Below, piece after piece: positions 53,402 through 63,692 of a stretch of DNA of 64,000 nucleotides. Position 1 is the first letter of the stretch. Every line of letters begins with the position of its first letter. This stretch comes from Woeseiaceae bacterium (GTDB lineage: Bacteria; Pseudomonadota; Gammaproteobacteria; Steroidobacterales; Woeseiaceae): positions 1 to 64,000 of the forward strand of contig JAJFKT010000021.1 in NCBI GenBank assembly GCA_021773075.1. The letters are read 5' to 3'. The translations under genes were made by a program, and so were the position numbers. The notes beneath the pieces were generated by a model. It was not told the DNA's origin and did no database searches. It saw only the letters and a program-made list of their open reading frames with translations.

Positions 53402-54253
53402 TTATCCCCTCAATCCCCGACGTATTTCGTCAATCGCTTCTGCGTGTGCATCGAGAGTGACAGCGCTTTCGTTATGATCGGCGATGCCGAGTCGTAGCAG
53501 CAGAGGATATTGACTGGCATCCAGTGGTTCGCCCGATTCGCTGTGTTGCAGGATCAATCTTGCTGCCGAAAGCACTTCGGCTAAGGTCGCTGACTCTTTT
53601 AGTGGCGGATCCGAATCGAGTTGTGTCTCCATTGCATTTGCAAGCTCTTCCGACATTTCCCAGCTCTCTGCAATCGCTTTGCTGATAGTCGGGTGCCAAT
53701 CCGTAAGAACCGATGCTAGATCGGCGTAATCGATATCTCCGTATTCCTGAGATTTCATGAAGATATACAGTCGACCGATCACGCTGAGCAGGCCTGTCAA
53801 CAGCGCTTCGTCGGCGCTGAGTTTCGTATATTTTTTGGCTATCACATAACATCGTGCTGCAAGCTCAACACTTTCCTGCCATATCTCCTTGAGCACAATT
53901 CGTGACTCTCCAGAGAGATTTTCGTGTCGCTCGACCTGGCGTAGCGCGAATGCAATGACTGAACTCTGGATGAGTTTATTGCCCATTCGAATCACCGCCT
54001 GGCGAACATCGGAGATTTCTGTAGTTGCGCGCATAGTGGCGGAATTGGAAAGCTGGAGAACGCGTGCTGCTATGGCAGGATCGGAACTGATGAGACGAAC
54101 GATTTCATCGATATCGACCTCTTCGCCTCTAAACGCTTTTTGAATGCGCACAGCTGAGTCTGGAAACATGGGTAATTCAAGGTCGCCTTTGTTCAGGTCT
54201 CCCGCAAGTTGTTGCACAAAACTGGCGGCGGTTTGCATTGCTTCTGCGGACAT
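53402..54253 (-). CDS. HDOD-domain signalling protein
   Basis: A 283-residue protein starting at ATG 54253 behind GGAAGGG. The HDOD pattern is visible: LPMFPDSAVRIQKAFRGE, ISSDPAIAARVLQLSNSA, DVRQAVIRMGNKLIQSSV, then a long helical part. HDOD proteins are non-catalytic relatives of HD phosphohydrolases that act in signalling. It stands alone between the Clp–RF gene and the LacI cluster. Confidence 0.87.
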   Translation of the reverse strand: MSAEAMQTAASFVQQLAGDLNKGDLELPMFPDSAVRIQKAFRGEEVDIDEIVRLISSDPAIAARVLQLSNSATMRATTEISDVRQAVIRMGNKLIQSSVIAFALRQVERHENLSGESRIVLKEIWQESVELAARCYVIAKKYTKLSADEALLTGLLSVIGRLYIFMKSQEYGDIDYADLASVLTDWHPTISKAIAESWEMSEELANAMETQLDSDPPLKESATLAEVLSAARLILQHSESGEPLDASQYPLLLRLGIADHNESAVTLDAHAEAIDEIRRGLRG

Positions 54254-54417
54254 AATCCCTTCCCCAAAAATTTTAGTTCCGAAATATTTAGTATCGGCCA
54301 CTTCCTGTGAATATTTAGGGGAATGTACGAATTAGGTTTCGTGTCCACGGTTGCTGGTTCTCGCCCAACATCAGCCGGGAGGCGGCTCAAGACAGATCGC
54401 ATCTGCCTCTGCCGAAC

Positions 54418-55428
54418 CTAGGTCTCCCGGACAATCAGCTCAGTTTTGATCGTTGCTGATTCTGGCGGAATTCCTTCCAGCATCCGCATGAGGTTTGAAA
54501 CCAGGAGCTCGCCCGCCTGATACGGGTCCTGGCGGATTGTCGTCACCGAGGGGCTGAAGTACGCAGCGGAAGGAATGTCGTTGTACCCGACAACGGATAT
54601 GTCTTCCGGAACTTTGAGTCCGTTATCGCGAAATGCCTTTATGAATGCCATAGCGGCAGTATCGTTATATGCGAATAGGGCGTCCGGTGGTTCGGCGATT
54701 GCTTTTAGATAATTACTCGCCGCATCAAATGCCGACTCGAAAGAAAAGTGGCTCAAAGCAATGTTATCAATCGTGACCTCTTTCTCACTGTCTTCGGTCG
54801 CTCTCTCAAGTCCCGCGCGGCGCAAAAATATTTCTCTGAAAGTAGTGTCGCCTGCAAACAGAAATCGGCTGCGGCCTTTTTTAAGAAAATACTCTCCCGC
54901 CAGTTGTCCGCCCATAAAGTTATCGCTGCCGATAACACAATACGGCGTCTTGTCAGTTCCGGCACCCCAGACAACGATCGGCGCGCCGTGTTGAGCAAAC
55001 TCACCGAGCATCGATTCTCGATGACCCTGACCGAGGACGATAAAACCATCCGCTACTTTGGATGACAAGATCTGTCGAAACGCATCGGTGTCATTGTGAA
55101 TTGGCGCACACAGCAGCAAGTCTTGATTTGCCTCGCCCAGCGCCTCTGAAACGCCGGCCAGCAAGTCGAAAATGAATGGGTCGGAGATGTGGTTTTTCTT
55201 ATGCGATAGAAAGTCGAGCGATACGGCAATCGTGTTAATTCTTTTGTTGCGCAGGTTCTGCGCGTTTCGATTTACCGAGTAGCCGTGTGTTTTTGCCACA
55301 GCGAGAACATGTTGTTTGGTCGCCGGGTTCACGAGAGGACTGTCGCTCAGAGCGCGAGAAACCGTCGGCTTTGACACCTTGGCCAGTCTGGCGATTTCGT
55401 CCATTGTAATCGCTGGTTTAACGGGCAT
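54418..55428 (-). CDS. LacI-family transcriptional repressor
   Basis: A 336-residue regulator starting at ATG 55428. The helix-turn-helix MDEIARLAKVSKPTVSRALSDS is at 9-30, and the hinge and sugar-binding domain follow (PDALFAYNDTAAMAFIKAF, ISVVGYNDIPSAAYFSP). It is transcribed divergently from the TonB receptor. Two perfect 14-bp palindromes in the gap are its likely operators. It should control the downstream sugar-use genes in response to a sugar. Confidence 0.92.
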   Translation of the reverse strand: MPVKPAITMDEIARLAKVSKPTVSRALSDSPLVNPATKQHVLAVAKTHGYSVNRNAQNLRNKRINTIAVSLDFLSHKKNHISDPFIFDLLAGVSEALGEANQDLLLCAPIHNDTDAFRQILSSKVADGFIVLGQGHRESMLGEFAQHGAPIVVWGAGTDKTPYCVIGSDNFMGGQLAGEYFLKKGRSRFLFAGDTTFREIFLRRAGLERATEDSEKEVTIDNIALSHFSFESAFDAASNYLKAIAEPPDALFAYNDTAAMAFIKAFRDNGLKVPEDISVVGYNDIPSAAYFSPSVTTIRQDPYQAGELLVSNLMRMLEGIPPESATIKTELIVRET

Positions 55429-55570
55429 GGCGGTTCTGTACCCCAATTTATTGTTGTAAAAACGCGATGAGTCTAACACTTAGAGCCACAACGAATCGCG
55501 TACTGGGAATTCTGTAGCGTAGTTTCGCAGCCTGACGAGCGCCCGAGACTGAGAGCATAACAGACACAAG

Positions 55571-55607
55571 TGAAATGCATTTCAGAAAAATCTTGAAATG
55601 CATTTCA
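55571..55607. promoter_or_regulatory. Two palindromic LacI-type operators
   Basis: TGAAATGCATTTCA occurs at 55571-55584 and again, identically, at 55594-55607, with centres 23 bases apart (about two helical turns). Both are perfect palindromes, as LacI-family operators are. They lie between the divergent repressor and TonB receptor genes. Confidence 0.8.
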
Positions 55608-55697
55608 TCTCGGCGTAGGGTAATACGCAGTAACTGATTTGTGGTGTAAATACCACAGATCAATAATCCAGCGAGATCAATCCAAGTCGGGGGATCG

Positions 55698-57983
55698 ATG
55701 ATGAAATTACTTAGCAACAAATTCCAAGTGGCCGCACTAACGGTCAGAAGCGCAGCATGGATCGCGATGATCGCGCTGCTTCCAATGTCGACTCTTCATG
55801 CGCAGGCGACCGACGATGACGAGGTGATCGAAGAGATCATCACAATTGGTACGGCTGGTGGCGCAGGTATCGAAAAACGAGACGTGTCGTTCGCGGTTAG
55901 CTTCATGAATGACGCCGACATCGAGAAATTTGCACCTAAAAGTACAGCAGATCTTCTCAAAGCCATTCCCGGCGTATGGGTTGAAAGCTCTGGTGGTGTT
56001 GGCGGCGCAAACATCGATGTCCGCGGTCTGCCCGGTGGCGGCGACGCGCCGTTTGTCACTCTGACACTAAACGGAGCACCGCTTTACGGGACGGAGTCTT
56101 TGTCTTTCTTCGAGCAGTCCACCATTTTTAGGGTCGACGAAACAATAGCCAGTACCGAGGGATTGCGCGGTGGTCCCGGTGCCGTATTCGGAAAAGGTGA
56201 GCCTGGTCTTACTGTGAATTTCAACCTGAAACGCGGCCATGAAGACACCGAGGGTCGAGTCAAATACACAACCTCCGATTACGAACTACAGCGCTTTGAT
56301 GGCGTGTTGAGCGGTCAACTTGCCGAGGATCTGTATTACATGATTGGTGGCTACGTTCAGTCATCCCCGGGTATTCGCGATGCGCAATTTACCTCTGAGG
56401 AAGGCCATCAGTTCACCATCAATCTGACGAAAGAATTCGACAACGGCGAAATTAGTGTGTTTTCGCGAATCACCGATGACCATGGCCAGTGGTATCTGCC
56501 ACAGTGTCTAAATTGCGGTCATGATGACGGCAACTTCTCTCAGCTAGGCAATGCCACGCGTCAGCAGGAGCTCCAAATCAGCGCCAGCGGTGATACGCAG
56601 GTTTTCGACTTCGCCGATGGACGCGGTTGGGATGGCAGTGTGACAGGTGCAAACATCGAATTCGATTTCGCTGACGGCTGGGTATTTCGTGACAATGTAG
56701 GCTTGACCACTGGCGACGCCAACACCTTTGGATTTGTGCCTTCGGGTACCGCTGTTTCCGCTGCCGCATTAAGCGCAGTCATCGGCGGCCCGGTGACGAC
56801 TGCTGGTGGTTCGACACTGGGCAACGGCGATTTCGTTCAGACATACGGCCACTGGGTAGTGCTCAAGGATCTGCGTTCATTCTCGAACGACATCAGCATC
56901 AACAAGGAATTCGACGGCGGCCACGATGTGACCTTCGGAATTTATCAGTCGAGCTTCTCCTCCGATGACTTCTGGTCCCTGGGTAATCCAGTTCCCGTGC
57001 ACAACATCGCTAACGGCGACTTTCTTGATTCGGCCATAACGCCCGCAGATATCGCGGCGGCTGGCGGTGATGCAGGGTTCAGGTTCGGTCTGGCTTCCGC
57101 CGGTGACGCCCGTACTACGGCCTTCTATATTGCCGATTCGTGGCAGGTAAACGATTCATTCCGTATTGATGCCGGTATTCGACAAGAAGAAATCGAGATC
57201 GACTACGTTTTGGATACCGGCCCCGGCTTTCCGGATGGTACCCGAGATCTGAACACCAGTTTGGACGACGATCAGACCGCTTACACCGTTGGTGTGAACT
57301 GGGACTTCAATGACGAACTCGGCTTCTTCGGTCGTTATGCAAAAGGTTATCTGTTTCCGCATTTCGACAACGTTCGCGAAGGCCAGCTGGAAGTCAACGA
57401 TGTCGATCAGACCGAATTTGGCGTGAAGTACTCGACAGATTACTACGACGTATTTGCGACCGCTTTCTACAACACCAACGATTCGTTCGATAGTGTGGTT
57501 GGTGGCAACGTTGCGGCGTCCGCGTTCGAAACCGAGGCGATCGGCGTCGAGATAGACGCAACCGCAACGTTTGGCTTGTTAGACATCGGCGTAAGCGGCG
57601 TATTTCAAGACACCGAGATCACCAATTCGTCAAATGCTACTGATATTGGTAATACAGTTTTGCGGCAGCCCGATTTTCAATTTCGCATTTCACCCAGCAT
57701 TGACTTTGAAGTCGGCGATTTCATAGGCACAGTGTATGGTGCAATCACTCTGGTTGATGATCGCTTCAGCGGCAATTCCAATACGGTCGTTCTTCCGAGC
57801 TATGAGAAAGTCGATATTGGTATCCTGTTATCGTCAGATTCCGGTTTCTTCGTGCAACTGCATGCGGATAACATTGGTGACTCTGACGGCATAACCGAAG
57901 GTGACCCACGTAGCCCGACTTCTCCCAATGGACGTCCAATATTAGGCAGTTCGGTTAGGTTTAGCGTTGGATACGATTTCTGA
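55698..57983 (+). CDS. TonB-dependent receptor of a sugar-use cluster
   Basis: A 761-residue outer-membrane receptor with a signal peptide (HAQA region, about 1-35). The plug domain includes VWVESSGGVGGANIDVRGLPG and LRGGPGAVFGKGEPG, in the FpvA/FecA-like style. The barrel ends in VRFSVGYDF. Position under LacI-type operators and next to an MFS transporter and glycosidases suggests it takes up an oligosaccharide. A hairpin follows at 58016-58051. Confidence 0.92.
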   Translation: MMKLLSNKFQVAALTVRSAAWIAMIALLPMSTLHAQATDDDEVIEEIITIGTAGGAGIEKRDVSFAVSFMNDADIEKFAPKSTADLLKAIPGVWVESSGGVGGANIDVRGLPGGGDAPFVTLTLNGAPLYGTESLSFFEQSTIFRVDETIASTEGLRGGPGAVFGKGEPGLTVNFNLKRGHEDTEGRVKYTTSDYELQRFDGVLSGQLAEDLYYMIGGYVQSSPGIRDAQFTSEEGHQFTINLTKEFDNGEISVFSRITDDHGQWYLPQCLNCGHDDGNFSQLGNATRQQELQISASGDTQVFDFADGRGWDGSVTGANIEFDFADGWVFRDNVGLTTGDANTFGFVPSGTAVSAAALSAVIGGPVTTAGGSTLGNGDFVQTYGHWVVLKDLRSFSNDISINKEFDGGHDVTFGIYQSSFSSDDFWSLGNPVPVHNIANGDFLDSAITPADIAAAGGDAGFRFGLASAGDARTTAFYIADSWQVNDSFRIDAGIRQEEIEIDYVLDTGPGFPDGTRDLNTSLDDDQTAYTVGVNWDFNDELGFFGRYAKGYLFPHFDNVREGQLEVNDVDQTEFGVKYSTDYYDVFATAFYNTNDSFDSVVGGNVAASAFETEAIGVEIDATATFGLLDIGVSGVFQDTEITNSSNATDIGNTVLRQPDFQFRISPSIDFEVGDFIGTVYGAITLVDDRFSGNSNTVVLPSYEKVDIGILLSSDSGFFVQLHADNIGDSDGITEGDPRSPTSPNGRPILGSSVRFSVGYDF

Positions 57984-58015
57984 TTAGCTGAAGGCGTCAG
58001 TGCAGTGCCCTTCGG

Positions 58016-58051
58016 ACCGGGCAGACCTCGATTGATTTGTCTGCCCGGTCT
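58016..58051 (+). terminator. Hairpin between TonB receptor and MFS gene
   Basis: GACCGGGCAGAC and GTCTGCCCGGTC form a perfect 12-bp stem with a 12-base loop. There is no T run, so it may give partial termination or protect the 3' end of the receptor mRNA rather than end the transcript. Confidence 0.5.
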
Positions 58052-58097
58052 GAACTATAAGAACTAGAATTCAAAATTGCCGCGCTGGGGTCCGCCT

Positions 58098-59372
58098 ATG
58101 AAACACCTGCCCATCAAGATATCGCTGTTCATCAACTACTTCGTATTCGCGATCCTGTTAAACAGTGTCGGTACCGTGATCCTGCAGGTGCAAAACAGTT
58201 ATGGAGTGACCGAGTCATCGGCCGCGATACTCGAGGCGTACAAAGACTTATCCATAGCCCTAACCTCGTTCCTGATTGCATCTTTCATCGTCCGGGTCGG
58301 CTTCAAACGAACGATGCTGGCTGCGCTCGCATTCATCGGCATCGCTTGCCTGGCGATGCCGCAGTTACCGGCATACTGGATGACCAAACTGTTGTTTGCG
58401 GTGACCGGCGTTGGTTTTGCTCTGGTCAAAGTGTCCTGCTACGCAACGCTCGGCCTTGTCACCAAAAACAGCAAGGAACACGTCAGCATAATGAACTTCC
58501 TCGAGTCGTTCTTCATGGTGGGCGTGCTGTCAGGCTATTTCATCTTCAGTGCGTTTGTTGATGATTCGAACCCACAGTCGACAAGCTGGCTAGCCGTGTA
58601 TTACGTACTGGCCGTGCTGTCCTTTCTAGCGTTTGCGCTGTTAATGTTCGCGAAACTCGACGAGTCCGCCGCGAAAAGCTCTACGCCAAAACCGTTGGCG
58701 CAGGAATTCATGGATATGATTTTGCTGTGCATCAAACCACTGATCTTGATCTTTGTCGTCAGCGCTTTCCTGTACGTTCTCATCGAACAGAGCATCATGT
58801 CGTGGTTGCCGACGTTCAACAGCCGCATTCTCAACCTGTCCACTTCTCTGAGTATTCAAATGGCCAGCATTCTCGCGGCCGCGACAGCTTTGGGCCGTTT
58901 CACTGCCGGATTCGTGCTGCAGAAATTCGACTGGTTCCGCGTATTGACGATCGGTCTCCTGGCCGCGGCTTTGCTCGTGGTTATTGCGTTGCCGATGGCT
59001 GAGTCTGTGAGTGGCGAGCTGGTCACAACCTGGGGCGCGGCGCCATTCGCGGCCTTCTTCTTTCCACTGATAGGCTTTTGCATCGCCCCGGTCTACCCGG
59101 CTATCAATTCGGTCATCCTGTCCGCGCTGCCGACGCATCAGCACGGCTCCATGGCCGGATTGATCGTGGTTTTTTCGGCATTGGGGGGTACGACCGGATC
59201 GATCATCACTGGCAACCTGTTTCAGGCATTCGGTGGCACAACGGCATTCTACTTTTCGTTGTTGCCAATAGCGCTCATTCTGGTGTCTCTGTACGTTTTC
59301 AAACGATCCGTACAACGACACGACGCTGAGAACGAAAGCCAGGGACTGACCCAAACCGGGGGCCAACTTTGA
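58098..59372 (+). CDS. MFS sugar transporter
   Basis: A 424-residue inner-membrane protein with about twelve hydrophobic segments, starting at ATG 58098. It has the pattern of the FucP/HosA-like MFS branch (INYFVFAILLNSVGTVILQ, GLVTKNSKEHVSIMNFLESFFMVG). It should import the sugar delivered by the TonB receptor. It overlaps the downstream GH13 gene by 4 bases (TTGA). Confidence 0.88.
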   Translation: MKHLPIKISLFINYFVFAILLNSVGTVILQVQNSYGVTESSAAILEAYKDLSIALTSFLIASFIVRVGFKRTMLAALAFIGIACLAMPQLPAYWMTKLLFAVTGVGFALVKVSCYATLGLVTKNSKEHVSIMNFLESFFMVGVLSGYFIFSAFVDDSNPQSTSWLAVYYVLAVLSFLAFALLMFAKLDESAAKSSTPKPLAQEFMDMILLCIKPLILIFVVSAFLYVLIEQSIMSWLPTFNSRILNLSTSLSIQMASILAAATALGRFTAGFVLQKFDWFRVLTIGLLAAALLVVIALPMAESVSGELVTTWGAAPFAAFFFPLIGFCIAPVYPAINSVILSALPTHQHGSMAGLIVVFSALGGTTGSIITGNLFQAFGGTTAFYFSLLPIALILVSLYVFKRSVQRHDAENESQGLTQTGGQL

Positions 59373-61474
59373 AAGTCCAGCCTGAAAGTCAAACGGAACT
59401 CGATCTATGGCTAAAGAGCCGTTCCATGCTCCTGCAGCATGATTCCCTGGTTAGCTCCTACGCCGGACAGTCGGGGCAGTGGCAGCATGCCTATGGCTTG
59501 TCCCGGCCGGCAGACTTTCTTACGCAAGGTTCCGTCTGGTTCGCCGCCTATCCCGACTCACTAGTAGGTGAAGCGGGCGCAAAGGCGTTGGATATTCTCG
59601 CATCGCGGCAATTGAATAAACTGCTCTCGGACATCGGTGTTGAGGCTGTCCACACCGGTCCGATGAAGCGCTCGGGTAGCATTTCGGGGAAAAAGTACGG
59701 GCCAAGTATCGATGGCCACTTTGACCGCATTGAAAGCGTGGTCGATCCCGAATACGGCAGTGAAGCTGAATACAAAACATTTGTGAGTGTTGCATCGAAG
59801 CACGGCATCGACGTAATTGGCGATCTCGTGCCCGGCCACACAGGCAAAGGCCCCGACTTTCGACTGGCAGAACGCTTCGAACCCGGATTTCCCGGGCTCT
59901 ACACCATGATCGACATTCGTGCTGAGGACTGGCCTGTTCTTCCCGCGGTGCCCTCCGGGCAGGACAGTGTAAATCTTTCACAGTCAGTCATTCACGCACT
60001 CAAGGATTGTGGGTACGATCTTATCGGACCTCTGGACGCGGAGGTATTTACAAGGCCAGGAATCAAGGAAAGTAGTTGGAGTGCTACTGATGTCGTCCGC
60101 GGCGTAGACGGGAAAGACCGACGTTGGGTCTATTTGCACATTTTTAAGGAAGGCCAACCGTCACTCAACTGGTCTGACCCGAGTTTTGCAGCTCACCGAT
60201 TGATCACAGCAGATATGCTACATTCTCTAAAGGTCTTGGGTACCAGCGGACTGCGCTTGGACGCAACCATGTTTCTTGGAATTGAATCCGGATCCAAGAC
60301 GGAAAAAGGTTGGCTGGCAGGGCATCCGCTATCAACCCAGGTAACCGATCTCCTCGGTATGATGGCTCGTAAGTTTGGTGGCTTTAGTTTTCAGGAACTC
60401 AATACTGATCTAAAGACCATTCAGCGATCGTTGCGATCCGGGCCGGATTTCAACTACGACTTCAGCACTCGCCCCGGATACCTTTATGCGTTGGTCGTGG
60501 GAGACGGCGGGCCTTTGAGGTTGATGTTACGTCAAATGCTGTCCCATGAGGTACAGCCGACGCGGCTAGTTCACGGGTTGCAAAACCATGACGAACTAAT
60601 GCTGGAAACTACTCATCTGAGTGTTTTTGGCAACGAGATGTTCGAGTGGGAAGGAAGTCGGGAACGGGGCGATAGCCTATTCGAACACATTCATGAGAAA
60701 GTCATCTCGGCCACGACAGGAGAACATGCGCCTTATAACAAGGTGTTCGCGATGAGTCCGGGGGTTTGTTCCACGCTACCTGGGTTGATAGCGGCTAGCC
60801 TTGGCATTCAGGATATCACCCGGATCACACTCGAGCAGAATGAGAAAATTAAGCAAATTCATTTAATGGCAGCTGCGTTTAACGCGTTGCAAGGTGGCGT
60901 ATTTCTGCTTTCGGGCTGGGATCTCGTAGGAGCTTTGCCAATCCCGACAGAATCGGTGGAGAACTTTATTGCGGACAACGATCACCGATGGATCAATCGT
61001 GGCGGATACGACTTGCTGGGAACTGGCGACGGAGTGGGTTTTTCTATCCACGGGCTTCCGAAGGCGCGATCACTATACGGTGATTTGGAAGCTCAACTGA
61101 AAGACCAGGGTTCCTTTGCTTCACGCCTCAAGGCCATGCTCGTCCTTCGCAAGTCGCTCGGAATTGCTGAAAGCGAATTAGTGTCTGTGCCTGAAGTCAC
61201 GGAACCAGGTGTTGTGATTTTGATAAATAGACTTTCCGAATCGGACGGCAAGCCTCAGTGTTGGCAAATCACCGCCTTAAATTTCGGCAAGGTCAGCGTT
61301 GCGCAAAGCGTTACATACGCCGGGTGGACGGGTGACGCAAAAGTGCTGTGGAGCAATCTGCAGGGCACAGTTGCAGACGATGTTGCCCTCGACAATGAGT
61401 CGTTCACGATTTGTTTGCAAGCAATGGAGGCACAACTCATCGTCGTTAAACAGGAGCCACGCGAACTGGAATAG
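59369..61474 (+). CDS. GH13 enzyme, trehalose-synthase-like
   Basis: A 701-residue alpha-amylase-superfamily protein without signal peptide, so cytosolic. The catalytic residues are visible: nucleophile Asp298 in GLRLDAT, acid/base Glu343 in FQELNTDL, and Asp408 in NHDELMLET. The NHDEL-LE form is that of trehalose synthase and related glucosyl-transferring enzymes rather than plain amylases. It probably isomerises or cleaves a disaccharide brought in by the MFS transporter. Translation starts at TTG 59369. Confidence 0.83.
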   Translation: MKVQPESQTELDLWLKSRSMLLQHDSLVSSYAGQSGQWQHAYGLSRPADFLTQGSVWFAAYPDSLVGEAGAKALDILASRQLNKLLSDIGVEAVHTGPMKRSGSISGKKYGPSIDGHFDRIESVVDPEYGSEAEYKTFVSVASKHGIDVIGDLVPGHTGKGPDFRLAERFEPGFPGLYTMIDIRAEDWPVLPAVPSGQDSVNLSQSVIHALKDCGYDLIGPLDAEVFTRPGIKESSWSATDVVRGVDGKDRRWVYLHIFKEGQPSLNWSDPSFAAHRLITADMLHSLKVLGTSGLRLDATMFLGIESGSKTEKGWLAGHPLSTQVTDLLGMMARKFGGFSFQELNTDLKTIQRSLRSGPDFNYDFSTRPGYLYALVVGDGGPLRLMLRQMLSHEVQPTRLVHGLQNHDELMLETTHLSVFGNEMFEWEGSRERGDSLFEHIHEKVISATTGEHAPYNKVFAMSPGVCSTLPGLIAASLGIQDITRITLEQNEKIKQIHLMAAAFNALQGGVFLLSGWDLVGALPIPTESVENFIADNDHRWINRGGYDLLGTGDGVGFSIHGLPKARSLYGDLEAQLKDQGSFASRLKAMLVLRKSLGIAESELVSVPEVTEPGVVILINRLSESDGKPQCWQITALNFGKVSVAQSVTYAGWTGDAKVLWSNLQGTVADDVALDNESFTICLQAMEAQLIVVKQEPRELE

Positions 61475-61479
61475 ATATC

Positions 61480-63576
61480 ATGATGCAAGAGTTGGCTCGC
61501 AAGTATCCGTCCGTTCGAACTATTAAGTGCCTGAACACGATATCCATCGTACTGAGTGTTCTTCTGTTTGCTTGCTCGGAGGCGCCCAGCGACACTGAGA
61601 TATTGGATTTCTCCATTCGCGAGGGGCGAATCTACAACCAGTTTTTTCGGCAAGGCCCCGTATCCGCCCATACGGTGTTGACGTCGGGTACCAAGCCTCG
61701 TCTGGTAGTCGCGTTTCCCGCCGGTAATAGCGGCGTTAGCCTCTGGTTTGAACGCGTCGCGTCGGAGGTAATTTGGCAAGACATCGGTGCCGTTCGTGGC
61801 GTTCGTGAACGCAATCACGACGGCGAGCCACTTTATGGCATTGAGTACGAGGTGGTTGTCGAGGCAGCACAACTCACGGTAGCGGATGCCGTACTTAGCA
61901 ATGTTCGCGTTATCCGCGAATATTTGCACACTCGCGATATACCCGACAGCGTTCAAACCGAGGTATCGATTGATGGTCAGACCACGACCTGGTACCGCGA
62001 CCGTTTGGACGGGCGCGGCGGCTACAAATTGGAAGTGGAAGTGCTGAATGGTAGCGTTGAGGGAGGTTCCGGTGCTGCCGTAACTTTTAAGGCGCAAAAT
62101 AATCAAACTTTGCGCCTGCGCGTGGTGGCGCTGTCCGGGGATACACCGTTAACGCCGATCGAGACGGATGATTTGCTAACGGCCGACGCAATCGACGATC
62201 CATTGGCTAGGAAAATACTGGCGTTTCTGAGTTACGAGGAAAAGCTTCTGGCAGGGTCCTGGCGCTTTTGTACCTATTTCGGTCGCGACACACTGATGTC
62301 GATACGCTTGTTGATGCCCGCGCTGACACCCACTGCAATCGAAGCGGGTATCGGGTCCGTGCTGGCTCGACTGAACGCAGATGGCGAAGTTGCGCACGAG
62401 GAAGACATTGCCGAGTTCGCGGTGTTGCGCCGCGCCCGAGAGGGTTTACCAGCAAGCGACGAAGCATTGTTTGACTACAACATGGTAGACGACGATTTCA
62501 TGTTGGCTCCAGTCGTCGCCCATTATTTGCTGGATCATGCTCAAGGGCGAACGCGGGCGGCCACGTTTCTACAACAGCAATTTGCGCCCGACAAAACTTA
62601 TGGCGACGCACTTGCCAGCAATTTGCGCTTTGTGCTGCGCATGGCCCAGCCATTTGGTCGCGAGCCGAAGGTGCGCCACCTCATAAGACTCAAAGACAGT
62701 AGTCCAGCGGGCAATTGGCGCGATAGCAGAGAAGGATTGGGGTATGGCAGGATCGCCTACGATGTCAACGCCGTGTTCGTTCCCGCTGCGTTAACCGCCA
62801 TTTCCCGTCTCCACGACAGCGGCTTGTTGACCAAGTACACGCGAAACGGGAATAACTTTGACCAGGCCGAAAGCCTGGCCAAGCTTTGGATGAATAACGC
62901 TCCGCCGATGTTCGAGGTGACCATCCCTTTCGACGAGGCACGGCGAAATATCGCCGACTATGCTGCGCAGTTAGGGGTGTCCGATCAAGAAGCATTAACG
63001 TCGTTGGCGGACGGGCAAGTTACCGGTCGGGCAGGCGTGACATTCAACGCAGTTTCATTGGATGATCGGGGAACGGCAATTCCAGTCCTCAATTCGGACG
63101 ACGGGTTCGCATTGTTGTTTGGCAATCTGTCAGCGGACGACGTTGAACGCTCGGTGACGGCACTGTTTAGACCATTTCCTGCTGGTCTCGTGACGTCGGT
63201 CGGACTATTGGTCGCCAACCCGGCATACGCGCCAACAGAGCAACGTCAATTATTCAGTAATATGCATTATCACGGCGCGGTAGTATGGTCCTGGCATCAG
63301 GCGCTTCTGGCTGCTGGACTGGAACGACAGTTGCTACGCACCGACTTACCCACCAGTGCTCGGCAGCAATTAACCGATGCTCAAAAACGCTTATGGGAAG
63401 TAGTTACCTCGACCAATGCGCTCCGAAACTCCGAGCTGTGGTCCTGGTCATATACCCAAGGTGATTATCGCCTGGAGCCCTTCGGGCAGCGCTCGGGCGA
63501 TGAAACCGAATCCAACGCAGCGCAACTGTGGAGTACAGTGTATTTGGCCATCTCGGCGCCGCAAGAATTGCCGTAA
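61480..63576 (+). CDS. Lipoprotein with alpha/alpha-barrel glycosidase-like domain
   Basis: A 698-residue protein. The first 30 or so residues form a lipoprotein signal with lipobox LFAC. An N-terminal beta-rich domain is followed by an (alpha/alpha)6-type barrel, with WRFCTYFGRDTLMSIRLLMPAL as in debranching-enzyme-like and GH15/GH63-like proteins, and WSWSYTQGDYRLEPFGQ near the end. It is probably periplasmic and acts on oligosaccharides. It begins 5 bases after the GH13 gene and is the last gene of the LacI cluster. Confidence 0.78.
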   Translation: MMQELARKYPSVRTIKCLNTISIVLSVLLFACSEAPSDTEILDFSIREGRIYNQFFRQGPVSAHTVLTSGTKPRLVVAFPAGNSGVSLWFERVASEVIWQDIGAVRGVRERNHDGEPLYGIEYEVVVEAAQLTVADAVLSNVRVIREYLHTRDIPDSVQTEVSIDGQTTTWYRDRLDGRGGYKLEVEVLNGSVEGGSGAAVTFKAQNNQTLRLRVVALSGDTPLTPIETDDLLTADAIDDPLARKILAFLSYEEKLLAGSWRFCTYFGRDTLMSIRLLMPALTPTAIEAGIGSVLARLNADGEVAHEEDIAEFAVLRRAREGLPASDEALFDYNMVDDDFMLAPVVAHYLLDHAQGRTRAATFLQQQFAPDKTYGDALASNLRFVLRMAQPFGREPKVRHLIRLKDSSPAGNWRDSREGLGYGRIAYDVNAVFVPAALTAISRLHDSGLLTKYTRNGNNFDQAESLAKLWMNNAPPMFEVTIPFDEARRNIADYAAQLGVSDQEALTSLADGQVTGRAGVTFNAVSLDDRGTAIPVLNSDDGFALLFGNLSADDVERSVTALFRPFPAGLVTSVGLLVANPAYAPTEQRQLFSNMHYHGAVVWSWHQALLAAGLERQLLRTDLPTSARQQLTDAQKRLWEVVTSTNALRNSELWSWSYTQGDYRLEPFGQRSGDETESNAAQLWSTVYLAISAPQELP

Positions 63577-63692
63577 CTCGAAAGATTACAGAACGAGCAC
63601 CAGCTCAAAAGGCGACGAGTTATGGGACAAGTGCCGAAACGAGTTGCTAGTATGGTCTTCAAGTCCCATCTATAGGCAGTCCAACAACGAAT

